Source of the DNA: an uncultured Aquimarina sp. | Lineage (GTDB): Bacteria; Bacteroidota; Bacteroidia; Flavobacteriales; Flavobacteriaceae | Length of the DNA stretch: 64,000 nucleotides | Direction of reading: 5' to 3' | Assembly (NCBI GenBank): GCA_947498815.1 | Contig: CANMLU010000007.1 | Location: 62,001-126,000 of the forward strand | Shown: positions 53,154-62,142 of the stretch, one piece after another | Layout of the letters: each line of letters starts with the position of its first letter | How positions within the stretch are numbered: the first letter of the stretch is position 1 | Made by a program: the position numbers and the translations under genes | The notes under the pieces: generated by a model | Told to the model about the DNA's origin: nothing | Database searches by the model: none | The model's input: the letters and a program-made list of their open reading frames with translations, nothing else

Positions 53154-55493
53154 ATGGCAAAGGCAACACCCAAATCAAAATCAACGAAAAAAAGAACAAC
53201 TACTTCAGGGATCAATACACTGAAGTATATAAAAGTATTTTGGATCACATTTGTATCAGGAATTTTTCTGATTATTTTATTATTTCTTTTGGCTAGCTGG
53301 GGAGCTTTTGGAGAAATGCCAAAATTTGAAGAATTAGAAAATCCTCAAAACGATCTGGCTACACAAATAATCTCGTCAGACGGAGTGCAAATAGGTACTT
53401 TTTTTAAAGAAAACCGTACACCAATAAGCTATGATGACCTTCCTCAACATTTGGTTGATGCATTGGTTGCTACCGAAGATGCAAGATACTATAATCATTC
53501 GGGTATTGATGCAAGAGGTACTTTAAGAGCATTCGTTTTTCTTGGCAAGAAAGGTGGAGCCAGTACGATTACACAGCAGTTGGCCAGATTACTTTTTACA
53601 GGAGTGAGGGCGAAAAATTTTCGTAAATACACCCAAAAAATCCAGGAGTGGGTAATTGCTACTCGCTTAGAAACACAATATACCAAGAAAGAAATCATGA
53701 CGATGTACCTTAATAAGTATGATTTCCTTAATCAAGCTATTGGAATTAGCTCTGCATCCAGAATTTATTTTGGCAAAAGCCCAAAAGATCTTAAAAAAGA
53801 AGAAGCGGCAGTCTTGGTTGGGATGTTAAAAAATTCATCACTTTTTAACCCACTGCGCAGACCCGAACGAGTACAAAACAGAAGGGACGTTGTGCTTAAT
53901 CAAATGGCCAAGTATAAATATATTACCGAACAGGAACGAGATAGCCTTAAACAGCTACCACTTAAATTAGATTATTCACCAGAAGGTCACAATGATGGTA
54001 CGGCAACATATTTTAGAGAATATGTGAGAAGTTGGATGGCAAATTGGGTAAAAAACAATCCAAAAGGAGAAAATGAAGACGGCGATACCGAGTATTTCAA
54101 TATTTATAGAGATGGATTGCGAATTAATGTAACCATTGATTCTCGAATGCAAAAACATGCAGAAGCTGCGGTTGAAGAACATATGGCAAATCTTCAAAAA
54201 GAGTTTGATAAGCAGGAAAAAGACAACAAGACTTCTCCCTTTAGAGACATTACCAAAGCAGAACGAGATAATATTGTAAAAAGAGCGATTAAAACTTCTG
54301 CTAGAAGGAAGAAAATGTTGAGCCTTGGTAAAAGCGAAAAAGAAATACTAGCCTCGTTTGACGAAAAGGTCGAGATGAGTATTTTTAGTTGGAAAGGAGA
54401 GATAGATACTATCATGACTCCCAAAGACTCGATCGTATATTACAAAAAATTCTTGCGTTCTGGATTGATGTCGATGGAACCACAAACCGGTCACGTAAAA
54501 GCGTGGGTTGGTGGGGTAAATTATAAACATTTTCAGTATGATCATGTATATCAAGGAGCTCGCCAGGTTGGATCAACTTTCAAACCTTTTGTATATGCTA
54601 CTGCGATAGATCAATTGAAACTTTCACCATGCGACACCTTACCCGTATCACAGATTACGATTCCAATTGGTTCTCATGGGGTATTAGAAAATGATTGGAC
54701 ACCAAAAAATACTAGTGCCGATTATGCCGGGTATATGAGTCTTAAAGAAGCATTGGCAAAATCTGTGAATACAATTTCTGCACGTTTAATGGATAAGATA
54801 GGGCCAGAACCTATTGCGAGATTGGCAAAGAAAATGGGGGTTACCTCAGATATATTACCTGTTGCTTCAATTGCATTAGGATCTGTGGATTTAAAATTAT
54901 CAGAAATGGTAGGAGCCTACAGTACTTTTGCAAATCAAGGAATTTATACTAAACCGGTAACTATTACTAGTGTTGAAGATAAAAATGGTACTGTTTTGTA
55001 TCAATTCGTTCCAGAGACACGAGATGTGATTAGTAAAGAAGCTGCCTATGTCACTGTTAATTTAATGGAAGGAGTAACGCAATCAGGATCTGGACTTAGA
55101 TTAAGAACAGGACCTAGAGATCGATATGATTTTAAGAATGTGATTACAGGCTACCCTTATTTATTTGATAACCCGATTGCAGGAAAAACAGGAACAACAC
55201 AAAACCAAAGTGATGGATGGTTTATGGGTATGGTGCCAAACCTTTGTACCGGAGTTTGGGTTGGTGGTGATGATCGATCTACACATTTTTCAACAACAAT
55301 GTATGGTCAAGGAGCAACAATGGCACTGCCAATCTGGGGATTATACATGAGAAAATGTTATGCAGACAAGACTTTGAAAATCTCTAAAGACGCCTTTAAA
55401 AAGCCCGAAAGAGTGACTATCGAAGTTGATTGTGACGCATTCAAAAAGAAAAACGTTCAAAACGAAAACAACGAGGATGAATTTACACTGTAA
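53154..55493 (+). CDS. Class A penicillin-binding protein (PBP1A-like)
   Basis: 779 aa, 2 bp after gldH. A basic N terminus and a membrane helix (about 26-47) are followed by a GT51 transglycosylase (about 70-245; VATEDARYYNHSGID, GASTITQQLARLLFTG) and a transpeptidase (about 430-720) with SXXK in VGSTFKPFVYA, SVN (AKSVNTISARL) and KTGT (AGKTGTTQNQSDGW). It polymerises and cross-links peptidoglycan. The C terminus is acidic (NNEDEFTL). Confidence 0.96.
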   Translation: MAKATPKSKSTKKRTTTSGINTLKYIKVFWITFVSGIFLIILLFLLASWGAFGEMPKFEELENPQNDLATQIISSDGVQIGTFFKENRTPISYDDLPQHLVDALVATEDARYYNHSGIDARGTLRAFVFLGKKGGASTITQQLARLLFTGVRAKNFRKYTQKIQEWVIATRLETQYTKKEIMTMYLNKYDFLNQAIGISSASRIYFGKSPKDLKKEEAAVLVGMLKNSSLFNPLRRPERVQNRRDVVLNQMAKYKYITEQERDSLKQLPLKLDYSPEGHNDGTATYFREYVRSWMANWVKNNPKGENEDGDTEYFNIYRDGLRINVTIDSRMQKHAEAAVEEHMANLQKEFDKQEKDNKTSPFRDITKAERDNIVKRAIKTSARRKKMLSLGKSEKEILASFDEKVEMSIFSWKGEIDTIMTPKDSIVYYKKFLRSGLMSMEPQTGHVKAWVGGVNYKHFQYDHVYQGARQVGSTFKPFVYATAIDQLKLSPCDTLPVSQITIPIGSHGVLENDWTPKNTSADYAGYMSLKEALAKSVNTISARLMDKIGPEPIARLAKKMGVTSDILPVASIALGSVDLKLSEMVGAYSTFANQGIYTKPVTITSVEDKNGTVLYQFVPETRDVISKEAAYVTVNLMEGVTQSGSGLRLRTGPRDRYDFKNVITGYPYLFDNPIAGKTGTTQNQSDGWFMGMVPNLCTGVWVGGDDRSTHFSTTMYGQGATMALPIWGLYMRKCYADKTLKISKDAFKKPERVTIEVDCDAFKKKNVQNENNEDEFTL

Positions 55494-55594
55494 ATTACAA
55501 TTTTCGTCGGAATTAAATTATTCATAAAAGCATCATATTTCAAACGTTATAGTTCTTTTTTTTAGTACTTTTAGTCTGCTAAAAATTGAACAAT

Positions 55595-56296
55595 ATGATT
55601 CGTAAAACGGTACCTAATGTTACCGAAGCTCTAATAGGCATAAAAGATAATATGACCTTTATGCTTGGAGGGTTTGGCCTATGTGGCATTCCCGAAAATG
55701 CAATCGCAGAGCTTGTAAAATTAAACATAAAAGGACTTACCTGCATCTCAAATAATGCCGGAGTTGATGACTTTGGTTTGGGATTATTACTTCAGAAAAA
55801 ACAAGTAAAAAAAATGGTTTCTTCCTATGTGGGAGAAAATGATGAGTTTGAGCGACAAATGCTGAGCGGAGAGTTGGATGTCGAGCTGATCCCTCAAGGT
55901 ACATTGGCAGAACGTTGCAGAGCTGCTCAAGGTGGGTTTCCTGCAATTTATACCCCAGCTGGATATGGTACCGAAGTAGCCGAAGGAAAAGAAACCAGAG
56001 AGTTTAATGGAAAAATGTATGTCCTTGAACATGCTTTCGAAGCGGACTTTGCGTTTGTGAAGGCATGGAAAGGTGACGAAGCCGGAAATTTGATTTTTAA
56101 AGGAACCGCTAGAAACTTTAATCCGTGCATGGCTGGCGCAGCAAAAATTACCGTTGCCGAAGTTGAAGAGCTGGTTCCGGCTGGTACATTAGATCCAGAT
56201 CAAGTACATATACCAGGAATATTTGTGCAACGAATCTTTCAGGGGGAAACATATGAAAAGAGAATAGAACAACGTACTGTGCGTAAAAAGCTTTAA
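55595..56296 (+). CDS. 3-oxoacid CoA-transferase subunit A
   Basis: 233 aa from the ATG at 55595; a TTG three codons upstream is in frame. Family motifs: [35 protein letters not shown], and [32 protein letters not shown]. With subunit B (56627) it transfers CoA from succinyl-CoA to a 3-oxoacid (SCOT type), in ketone-body or branched-chain breakdown. The subunit genes are separated by an unrelated small gene. Confidence 0.95.
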   Translation: MIRKTVPNVTEALIGIKDNMTFMLGGFGLCGIPENAIAELVKLNIKGLTCISNNAGVDDFGLGLLLQKKQVKKMVSSYVGENDEFERQMLSGELDVELIPQGTLAERCRAAQGGFPAIYTPAGYGTEVAEGKETREFNGKMYVLEHAFEADFAFVKAWKGDEAGNLIFKGTARNFNPCMAGAAKITVAEVEELVPAGTLDPDQVHIPGIFVQRIFQGETYEKRIEQRTVRKKL

Positions 56297-56328
56297 TTTT
56301 TCTGATGTATTAATTTATCAGTATAACA

Positions 56329-56622
56329 ATGAAAAATATAGCTATTGAAAAATCTATAGAAATCGCATTATCGATTATTGAATTTTGTGAAGTCTTAGAA
56401 AAGAATAAAAAGTTTAGTATCGCAAAACAATTATTGAAATCGGGAACTAGCATAGGTGCTAATATTCATGAAGCGCAAAATGCTGAAAGTAAAGCCGATT
56501 TCATTCATAAAATTAAGATCGCCACCAAAGAATTGGAGGAAACCAAGTATTGGTTGATTCTTTGTGAGAAGTCTAAAAATTATCCCACAAATTTAGGTTT
56601 AAATTATAAATTGATACATTAA
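56329..56622 (+). CDS. Four-helix-bundle protein (23S rRNA IVS family), C-terminally short
   Basis: 97 aa. The family patterns IEIALSIIEFCEVLEK, AKQLLKSGTSIGANIHEAQNAESKADFIHKIKIATKELEETKYWL are intact through helix 3. The usual members are about 115-125 aa with a fourth helix; here the protein stops after NYPTNLGLNYKLIH, so helix 4 is missing. It lies 32 bp after subunit A and 4 bp before subunit B of the CoA-transferase. Probably a former stand-alone gene, inserted into the operon and decaying. Confidence 0.85.
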   Translation: MKNIAIEKSIEIALSIIEFCEVLEKNKKFSIAKQLLKSGTSIGANIHEAQNAESKADFIHKIKIATKELEETKYWLILCEKSKNYPTNLGLNYKLIH

Positions 56623-56626
56623 AAAA

Positions 56627-57283
56627 ATGTTAGATAAGAACGGAATAGCAAGGCGAATTGCAAAAGAGCTTAAGGATAGATACTTTGTAAATCTTGGAAT
56701 CGGAATACCTACTTTGGTGGCCAATTACATACCGCAGGGGATCGAAGTAGAATTTCAAAGTGAAAATGGTGTCCTCGGAATGGGACCATTTCCTTTTGAG
56801 GGCGAGGAAGATGCGGATATTATTAATGCCGGAAAACAAACCATAACTACAATGCCTGGTGCATCTTTTTTTGATTCGGCTATGAGTTTTAGTATGATTC
56901 GAGGACAACATGTTGATCTTACTATCCTTGGTGCAATGGAAGTTTCGGATAGCGGGGATATCGCAAATTGGAAAATCCCGGGTAAAATGGTCAAGGGAAT
57001 GGGGGGAGCGATGGATTTGGTGGCGAGTGCAGAAAATATTATTGTAGCCATGATGCATACCAATAAAGCAGGACAATCTAAACTTCTGAAACAATGTTCA
57101 CTGCCTCTTACTGGAGTTAAATGTGTAAAAAAGGTAGTCACTAATCTGGCGTTGTTAGAAATTACAGAAACAGGTTTTAAACTTTTAGAAAGGGCCCCTG
57201 GTGTATCTGTTGAAGATATTAAAAATGCTACTGAAGGAAACCTTATAATTGAGGGAAATATTCCCGAAATGGTTTTAAACTAA
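56627..57283 (+). CDS. 3-oxoacid CoA-transferase subunit B
   Basis: 218 aa. RRIAKELKDRYFVNLGIGIPTLVANY, the catalytic Glu in FQSENGVLGMGPFP, DSAMSFSMIRGQHVDLTILGAMEV and WKIPGKMVKGMGGAMDLV are canonical for the beta subunit. It works with the product of 55595-56296. The active-site Glu forms the covalent CoA thioester. Confidence 0.96.
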   Translation: MLDKNGIARRIAKELKDRYFVNLGIGIPTLVANYIPQGIEVEFQSENGVLGMGPFPFEGEEDADIINAGKQTITTMPGASFFDSAMSFSMIRGQHVDLTILGAMEVSDSGDIANWKIPGKMVKGMGGAMDLVASAENIIVAMMHTNKAGQSKLLKQCSLPLTGVKCVKKVVTNLALLEITETGFKLLERAPGVSVEDIKNATEGNLIIEGNIPEMVLN

Positions 57284-57635
57284 GCATAATCTAATTCTCT
57301 GATATAGATAACGAATAATAATTCGATGTGAACGGATAATAAATTATAAAAGGAAACGTTATCTTAAAAGAATCCCGAATATCTTCATATTTGAAAGAAA
57401 AATACTACACTTTCAAGTTGATTCCTATTATCTTAAACCTTTACTTTAACCCTAAAAAACAAGCCTCATGAAGTTAAATGTTAAAATTTTGTGTATTTTG
57501 TCGATTTATTCAGTATTTAAACGTTGATATTGAAAATAATTTGCATATTAGTAACCCCAAAGAAAATAATGCCCCTATATACATTGTTTTCTTGGATTAA
57601 AATAAATTATTAACCCACACAATATTGTCCCTATT

Positions 57636-57737
57636 ATGAAAAAGCGTATGAATCGTTTACAGAAGTCAGTTAAACCAACTATGGAATTCCTTTCAAACTG
57701 TATGTATTTAGCGAAAAAAGTATTTTTGTTGATGTGA
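57636..57737 (+). CDS. Possible 33-aa small ORF
   Basis: MKKRMNRLQKSVKPTM at the start, then EFLSNCMYLAKKVFLLM: a basic start and an amphipathic or hydrophobic end, stopping at TGA 57735-57737. It is followed by a terminator 48 bp later. Support is positional only. Confidence 0.2.
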   Translation: MKKRMNRLQKSVKPTMEFLSNCMYLAKKVFLLM

Positions 57738-57784
57738 TTTTTTGTTGTTAATCAATCGCAGATTTCCCCAAGTCGCGATGAATG

Positions 57785-57820
57785 AAACCTGTTAGACTAT
57801 TGGCTTAACAGGTTTTTTTT
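57785..57820 (+). terminator. Rho-independent terminator, orphan
   Basis: aaacctgtta / taacaggttt stem (57785-57794 and about 57806-57815) followed by tttttt. It ends a rightward transcript of unknown content. Confidence 0.7.
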
Positions 57821-57866
57821 ATTTGTGGGATGTTTCAAAATACTAATAAAACTAATTTTGATATAA

Positions 57867-59558
57867 CTACTTTCCTTTGGGAATCGCTTGTATGAGTTTC
57901 TTTGTGTATGCTTTTTTTGGATCATCGTAAATCTCATCTGCATCTCCGTGCTCCTCTATTTTACCATTATTCATAACCAATAATTGGTCCGACATATATT
58001 TTACAACAGCAAGGTCATGAGAGATAAAAATATAGGTAAAACCGAAGTTTTCTTTTAATTCATTCAATAAATTCAACACTTGTGCTTGTACCGAAATATC
58101 CAAAGCACTTACGGATTCATCACAGATAATAAGTTTGGGTTGCAATGCTACAGTCCTGGCTATACCAATTCGTTGCCGTTGTCCCCCGCTAAATTCGTGC
58201 GGATAACGACCAAAATGCTCTTCGGCAAGCCCAACACGAAGCATTAATTCGAGTACTTTTTCTCTTCGCTCTGTATCATTGCCGTATAGGCCATGGGCTT
58301 GCATAGGTTCCATAATCGCATTACCGACCGTTAGTCTTGGGTTTAAAGATGCAAATGGATCTTGAAAAATTAATTGAATTTCTTTCCTGAGGTTACGTAT
58401 ATGTGATGATGGTAATTTTGTGATGTCCTGGCCTTTATAAAAGATTTGACCTTTGGTTGCCTTATCTAATTGTAAAATAGTGTTCCCCAGTGTTGATTTA
58501 CCACAACCGGATTCACCAACAAGCCCCAGAGTTTCACCCTCATATAATTTAAAACTTACATCATCAACCGCTTTGAATTCCTTTGTACCAAACAAACCTA
58601 CTTTGGAAAAAAAAGTTTTCTCTACATTATGTACTTCAAGTATTGGCGGTTTACTATATAGGGTTTCATGATTTTTTTTGCGCTGTTCTTTAGAAACGAT
58701 TTCTCTTTTTTCTGTTGAACCTGAAATATAATCTGCAATGGTCGGTAATTTTTTAAATCTTACGTCCAGCGTGGGTCTTGCATTAATTAAAGCTTTGGTG
58801 TAGTCTTGTTTGGGATGATGAAATATAGTGTTCGAAGAGCCGTACTCAACCATTTTTCCTTGATACATAACCAGTACATTATCTGCTATTTCTGAAACCA
58901 AAGAAAGGTCATGAGAGATAAACAAAACTCCCATTTGATATTCTTTTTGAAGATCTTTAAGTAAACCAATAATCTCTTTTTGTACGGTTACATCCAGCGC
59001 TGTAGTGGGCTCATCGGCAATAAGCAATTTTGGTTTACATGCAATGGCCATGGCAATCATGATACGTTGTTTTTGTCCCCCACTTATTTGATGTGGATAA
59101 GATTTGTACACACGTTCCGGATCGGGAAGTTTTACTTTGTTAAACAGAGAGTATACTTCTGTTTTGATCTCTTCTTTGGATAATGAGGTATGTCTTTGAA
59201 GAATTTCTGAAACCTGAAGACCACATTTCATTGAAGGATTCAGAGAACTCATAGGTTCTTGAAATATCATGGCAATTTCATTTCCTCGAATAGATTGATA
59301 TTCTTTGGGAGTTAGACCCATTAAAGTAGTTTCATTATAAAGAATATTTCCCTTCGAAATTTGTGCAATTTTAGCCGGAAGCAATCCAAGAATAGCAAGC
59401 GAAGTCACAGACTTACCACTTCCTGATTCGCCTACAACACCCAATATTTCATTTTGTTGAATATCAAAAGAAATGTTATGAAGCACCTTGTTTTCTTTCC
59501 CTTCAGAGAAAAAAGAAACGCAAAGATCTCTCACAGAAAGTAATATCTTGTTATCCAT
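57867..59558 (-). CDS. Fused double-ATPase ABC protein (oligopeptide/dipeptide type)
   Basis: 563 aa with two complete ATPase domains. Domain 1: Walker A GESGSGKS, signature SGGQKQR, Walker B LLIADEPT. Domain 2: Walker A GESGCGKS, signature SGGQRQR, Walker B LIICDESVSALD. Each ends with an oppD/F C-terminal-like segment (DYTKALINARPTLD; KAYTKKLIQAIPKGK). This is the YejF/GsiA arrangement (DppD-DppF fusion). Permease and binding-protein genes are not adjacent, so the partners are elsewhere. Confidence 0.95.
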   Translation of the reverse strand: MDNKILLSVRDLCVSFFSEGKENKVLHNISFDIQQNEILGVVGESGSGKSVTSLAILGLLPAKIAQISKGNILYNETTLMGLTPKEYQSIRGNEIAMIFQEPMSSLNPSMKCGLQVSEILQRHTSLSKEEIKTEVYSLFNKVKLPDPERVYKSYPHQISGGQKQRIMIAMAIACKPKLLIADEPTTALDVTVQKEIIGLLKDLQKEYQMGVLFISHDLSLVSEIADNVLVMYQGKMVEYGSSNTIFHHPKQDYTKALINARPTLDVRFKKLPTIADYISGSTEKREIVSKEQRKKNHETLYSKPPILEVHNVEKTFFSKVGLFGTKEFKAVDDVSFKLYEGETLGLVGESGCGKSTLGNTILQLDKATKGQIFYKGQDITKLPSSHIRNLRKEIQLIFQDPFASLNPRLTVGNAIMEPMQAHGLYGNDTERREKVLELMLRVGLAEEHFGRYPHEFSGGQRQRIGIARTVALQPKLIICDESVSALDISVQAQVLNLLNELKENFGFTYIFISHDLAVVKYMSDQLLVMNNGKIEEHGDADEIYDDPKKAYTKKLIQAIPKGK

Positions 59559-59660
59559 ATGGTAAAGCTAGGAAAATTTGGGAAATACGATACACCGAGG
59601 GTTTTCTTTTTACAACTAATTTGGTTTGATATTTGCTATATTTATGGTTCAAAATAAATT

Positions 59661-61118
59661 ATGAGATTATTAAAACTTTCTCTTCGTACCAGGATCTTTA
59701 TTTCCATGACTTTATTAGTACTTCTGGCTTCGATATTGATTGCTGCGGTTACAATTTATCAATATAAAGAGGATGCCGAAGAATACCATCAAGAACGATT
59801 AGAACGAAAAGAAGAACGAATTCAAATTGCAATTCATAATGTACTAAAAAGTACGACTTATCCTGTAAATGAAGAAAATGTAACTCTTATTTTCAGAGAA
59901 AAAGATCGTATTTATCAGATTTCCGAAGAACATTCATTACCGGTCAATATTTATGACTTATCAGGGCAATTATTAATTAAATCTAAAGGTAATTTCATAA
60001 GTGATACCATAGATCGAAGATTAAATCCAATAATTATTGATACCCTGGCATCTATGTATGAGAAGAGATACCTGGTCGAATCTGAAAAAAATAACGAGAA
60101 ATTCTTATCCTCATATACCTATATTTTGGATAGTCGAGCAAAGCCATTGGCAATTCTCAACCTTCCTTATCTTGAAGATGATGATCTATTTACACGAGAA
60201 TTAGTAGAATCTCTCAAACGTCTTGGACAAGTATATATATTAATGTTATTTATAGCAATTGCGTTGGCCTACTTCTTATCAAAATATATCACCAGATCCC
60301 TAAAAACTATTTCAGAGACTATTGATCAAACCAGACTTGATAAACGAAACAAACGGATTGCAATTGGTGACACCAGTGAAGAGATTTATTCTTTGGTGAA
60401 TGCATATAATAGTATGATTGATGAGCTAGAAGAAAGTGCCGCAATGCTTGCCAGGAGTGAACGAGAAGCGGCTTGGCGAGAGATGGCCAAACAGGTTGCT
60501 CACGAGATTAAAAATCCACTTACACCGATGCGTTTGACTGTACAAAGTTTTCAACGCAAATTTGATCCCAATGACCCACAAATTAATCAAAAACTGCAAG
60601 AATACAGTGATACACTTATACAGCAAATTGATACAATGAGCTCGATAGCATCGGCGTTTTCTAATTTTGCACAGATGCCAGCACAAAAAAACGAAATGCT
60701 CGATGTGGTAAAGATCGTAGGATTGGCCTTAGATATTTTTAATGAAGATTATATTATTTTTCCATCAGAGAAAGAGAAAATTATTGCCAAGTTAGATCGA
60801 ACACAACTTATAAGAGTAGTTACTAATTTGGTAAAAAATGGGATTCAGGCTATTCCAGAAGATCGCATTCCAAAAATAGTGGTCGATGTATTTTCAGAAA
60901 ATGGAGAAGTTCTGATCACCGTTGCCGATAATGGTGTAGGAATCACAGAAGAAAATAAAAAAATGGTTTTTGAACCCAAGTTTACCACCAAAACGAGTGG
61001 AATGGGATTAGGGTTAGGAATGGTGAAAAATATTGTAGAAACCTATAATGGAAGTATTACCTTTACGTCCCAAGAAGGAAAGGGGACTGTTTTTAAAGTT
61101 CGGTTTCCCAAAGAATAA
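59661..61118 (+). CDS. Sensor histidine kinase with HAMP domain (NtrY-like)
   Basis: 485 aa. TM1 (about 11-31), a periplasmic sensor of about 155 residues, TM2 (about 190-211), HAMP, then HisKA with VAHEIKNPLTPMRL (His about 281) and HATPase_c (NLVKNGIQAI, VADNGVGITEENKKMVFEPKFTTK, MGLGLGMVKNIVE). The H-box EIKNPLTPMRL is the NtrY type. No response regulator gene is adjacent. It is divergent from the ABC protein. Confidence 0.94.
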   Translation: MRLLKLSLRTRIFISMTLLVLLASILIAAVTIYQYKEDAEEYHQERLERKEERIQIAIHNVLKSTTYPVNEENVTLIFREKDRIYQISEEHSLPVNIYDLSGQLLIKSKGNFISDTIDRRLNPIIIDTLASMYEKRYLVESEKNNEKFLSSYTYILDSRAKPLAILNLPYLEDDDLFTRELVESLKRLGQVYILMLFIAIALAYFLSKYITRSLKTISETIDQTRLDKRNKRIAIGDTSEEIYSLVNAYNSMIDELEESAAMLARSEREAAWREMAKQVAHEIKNPLTPMRLTVQSFQRKFDPNDPQINQKLQEYSDTLIQQIDTMSSIASAFSNFAQMPAQKNEMLDVVKIVGLALDIFNEDYIIFPSEKEKIIAKLDRTQLIRVVTNLVKNGIQAIPEDRIPKIVVDVFSENGEVLITVADNGVGITEENKKMVFEPKFTTKTSGMGLGLGMVKNIVETYNGSITFTSQEGKGTVFKVRFPKE

Positions 61119-61193
61119 ATAACAGACTTTTATCTTTTCTGCAAAGTGAAAGACTGAAAAACAAGAATTAGTATACAACAATAAGATTACCAC

Positions 61194-61973
61194 ATGTACA
61201 CAAACATTACTACATCTCAGAACAACGGAGTTACCACAATTACGATTAATCGTCCTTCAAAATTGAACGCTCTTAATAAAGAAACTATTCAAGAATTACA
61301 TGCTGCTTTTAGAGTGGCAGACTTGGATGCCGATACCAAAGTTATTATCATTACAGGAAGTGGAGAAAAAGCTTTTGTTGCAGGAGCAGATATTAGTGAG
61401 TTTGCTGATTTTTCGGTATCCGAAGGAGGAAAACTAGCTGCAAAGGGGCAAGAATTATTATTTGATTATGTAGCTCATCTTTCGACTCCCGTTATTGCAG
61501 CTGTAAATGGTTTTGCATTGGGCGGAGGATTAGAACTGGCCATGGCAGCACATTTTAGAATAGCAAGCGATAATGCCAAAATGGGGTTACCAGAAGTTTC
61601 TCTTGGTGTGATCCCTGGTTATGGAGGCACACAACGTTTGCCACAGTTGGTAGGTAAAGGAAGAGCCATGGAAATGATCATGACTGCAGGTATGATTGAT
61701 GCGAATCAAGCCTTAGAATATGGATTGGTAAATTATGTTACTCCCCAAGAAGAATTGATCCCATTGACCGAAAAATTAGCTAGTAAAATCATGAGAAATT
61801 CATCTGTAGCTATTGGTGCTGCTATAAAAGCAGTTAATGCTGCATACGAAGATGGAGTAAATGGTTTTAAGGTTGAAGTTGAGCAATTTGGAAACTGTTT
61901 TGGTACCGAAGACTTTAAAGAAGGAACTACTGCATTTCTTGAAAAACGCAAGGCAGATTTTCCTGGAAAATAA
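61194..61973 (+). CDS. Enoyl-CoA hydratase/isomerase family protein
   Basis: 259 aa crotonase. Oxyanion-hole segments AFVAGADISEF and NGFALGGGLELAMAAHFRIAS, and both catalytic Glu positions (GGLELAM and GLPEVSLGVIPGYGGTQRLP), are present. So hydratase activity is likely, on short-chain enoyl-CoA. It is probably part of fatty-acid or amino-acid breakdown with the CoA-transferase nearby, though not in one operon. Confidence 0.93.
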   Translation: MYTNITTSQNNGVTTITINRPSKLNALNKETIQELHAAFRVADLDADTKVIIITGSGEKAFVAGADISEFADFSVSEGGKLAAKGQELLFDYVAHLSTPVIAAVNGFALGGGLELAMAAHFRIASDNAKMGLPEVSLGVIPGYGGTQRLPQLVGKGRAMEMIMTAGMIDANQALEYGLVNYVTPQEELIPLTEKLASKIMRNSSVAIGAAIKAVNAAYEDGVNGFKVEVEQFGNCFGTEDFKEGTTAFLEKRKADFPGK

Positions 61974-61999
61974 AATATAAAGAGATTTCGCCACAAACC

Positions 62000-62046
62000 T
62001 CACAGGTTGATCGCTGAGCTTGTCGAAGCGAAAACTAGTGAGGCTT
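62000..62046. repeat. REP-like palindromic sequence
   Basis: cctcac ... gtgagg outer arms enclose cgctgagcttgtcgaagcg, the same dispersed motif family as at 5186 and 19507. Confidence 0.5.
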
Positions 62047-62072
62047 TTGTTTATGAAATATACTCTTTTTCC

Positions 62073-62116
62073 AAGACAAACTTATATATAGCCAAGATCA
62101 TATATAAGTTTGTCTT
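62073..62116. terminator. Bidirectional hairpin between convergent genes
   Basis: 16-bp perfect arms aagacaaacttatata (62073-62088) and tatataagtttgtctt (62101-62116) with a 12-nt loop, between the convergent crotonase and outer-membrane protein genes. There is little T-run on either side. Confidence 0.6.
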
Positions 62117-62142
62117 ATAATGTATATGTTGATACCACTACA

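Larger units (their letters stand above)
57284..57866. other. 583-bp intergenic region with tiny ORFs and one terminator
   Basis: No ORF over 40 codons. A 19-codon frame at about 57469 (MKLNVKILCILSIYSVFKR) and a 33-codon frame at 57636 read rightward into the terminator at 57785. This may be a small-RNA or leader-peptide locus, or the remains of a lost gene. Confidence 0.35.
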
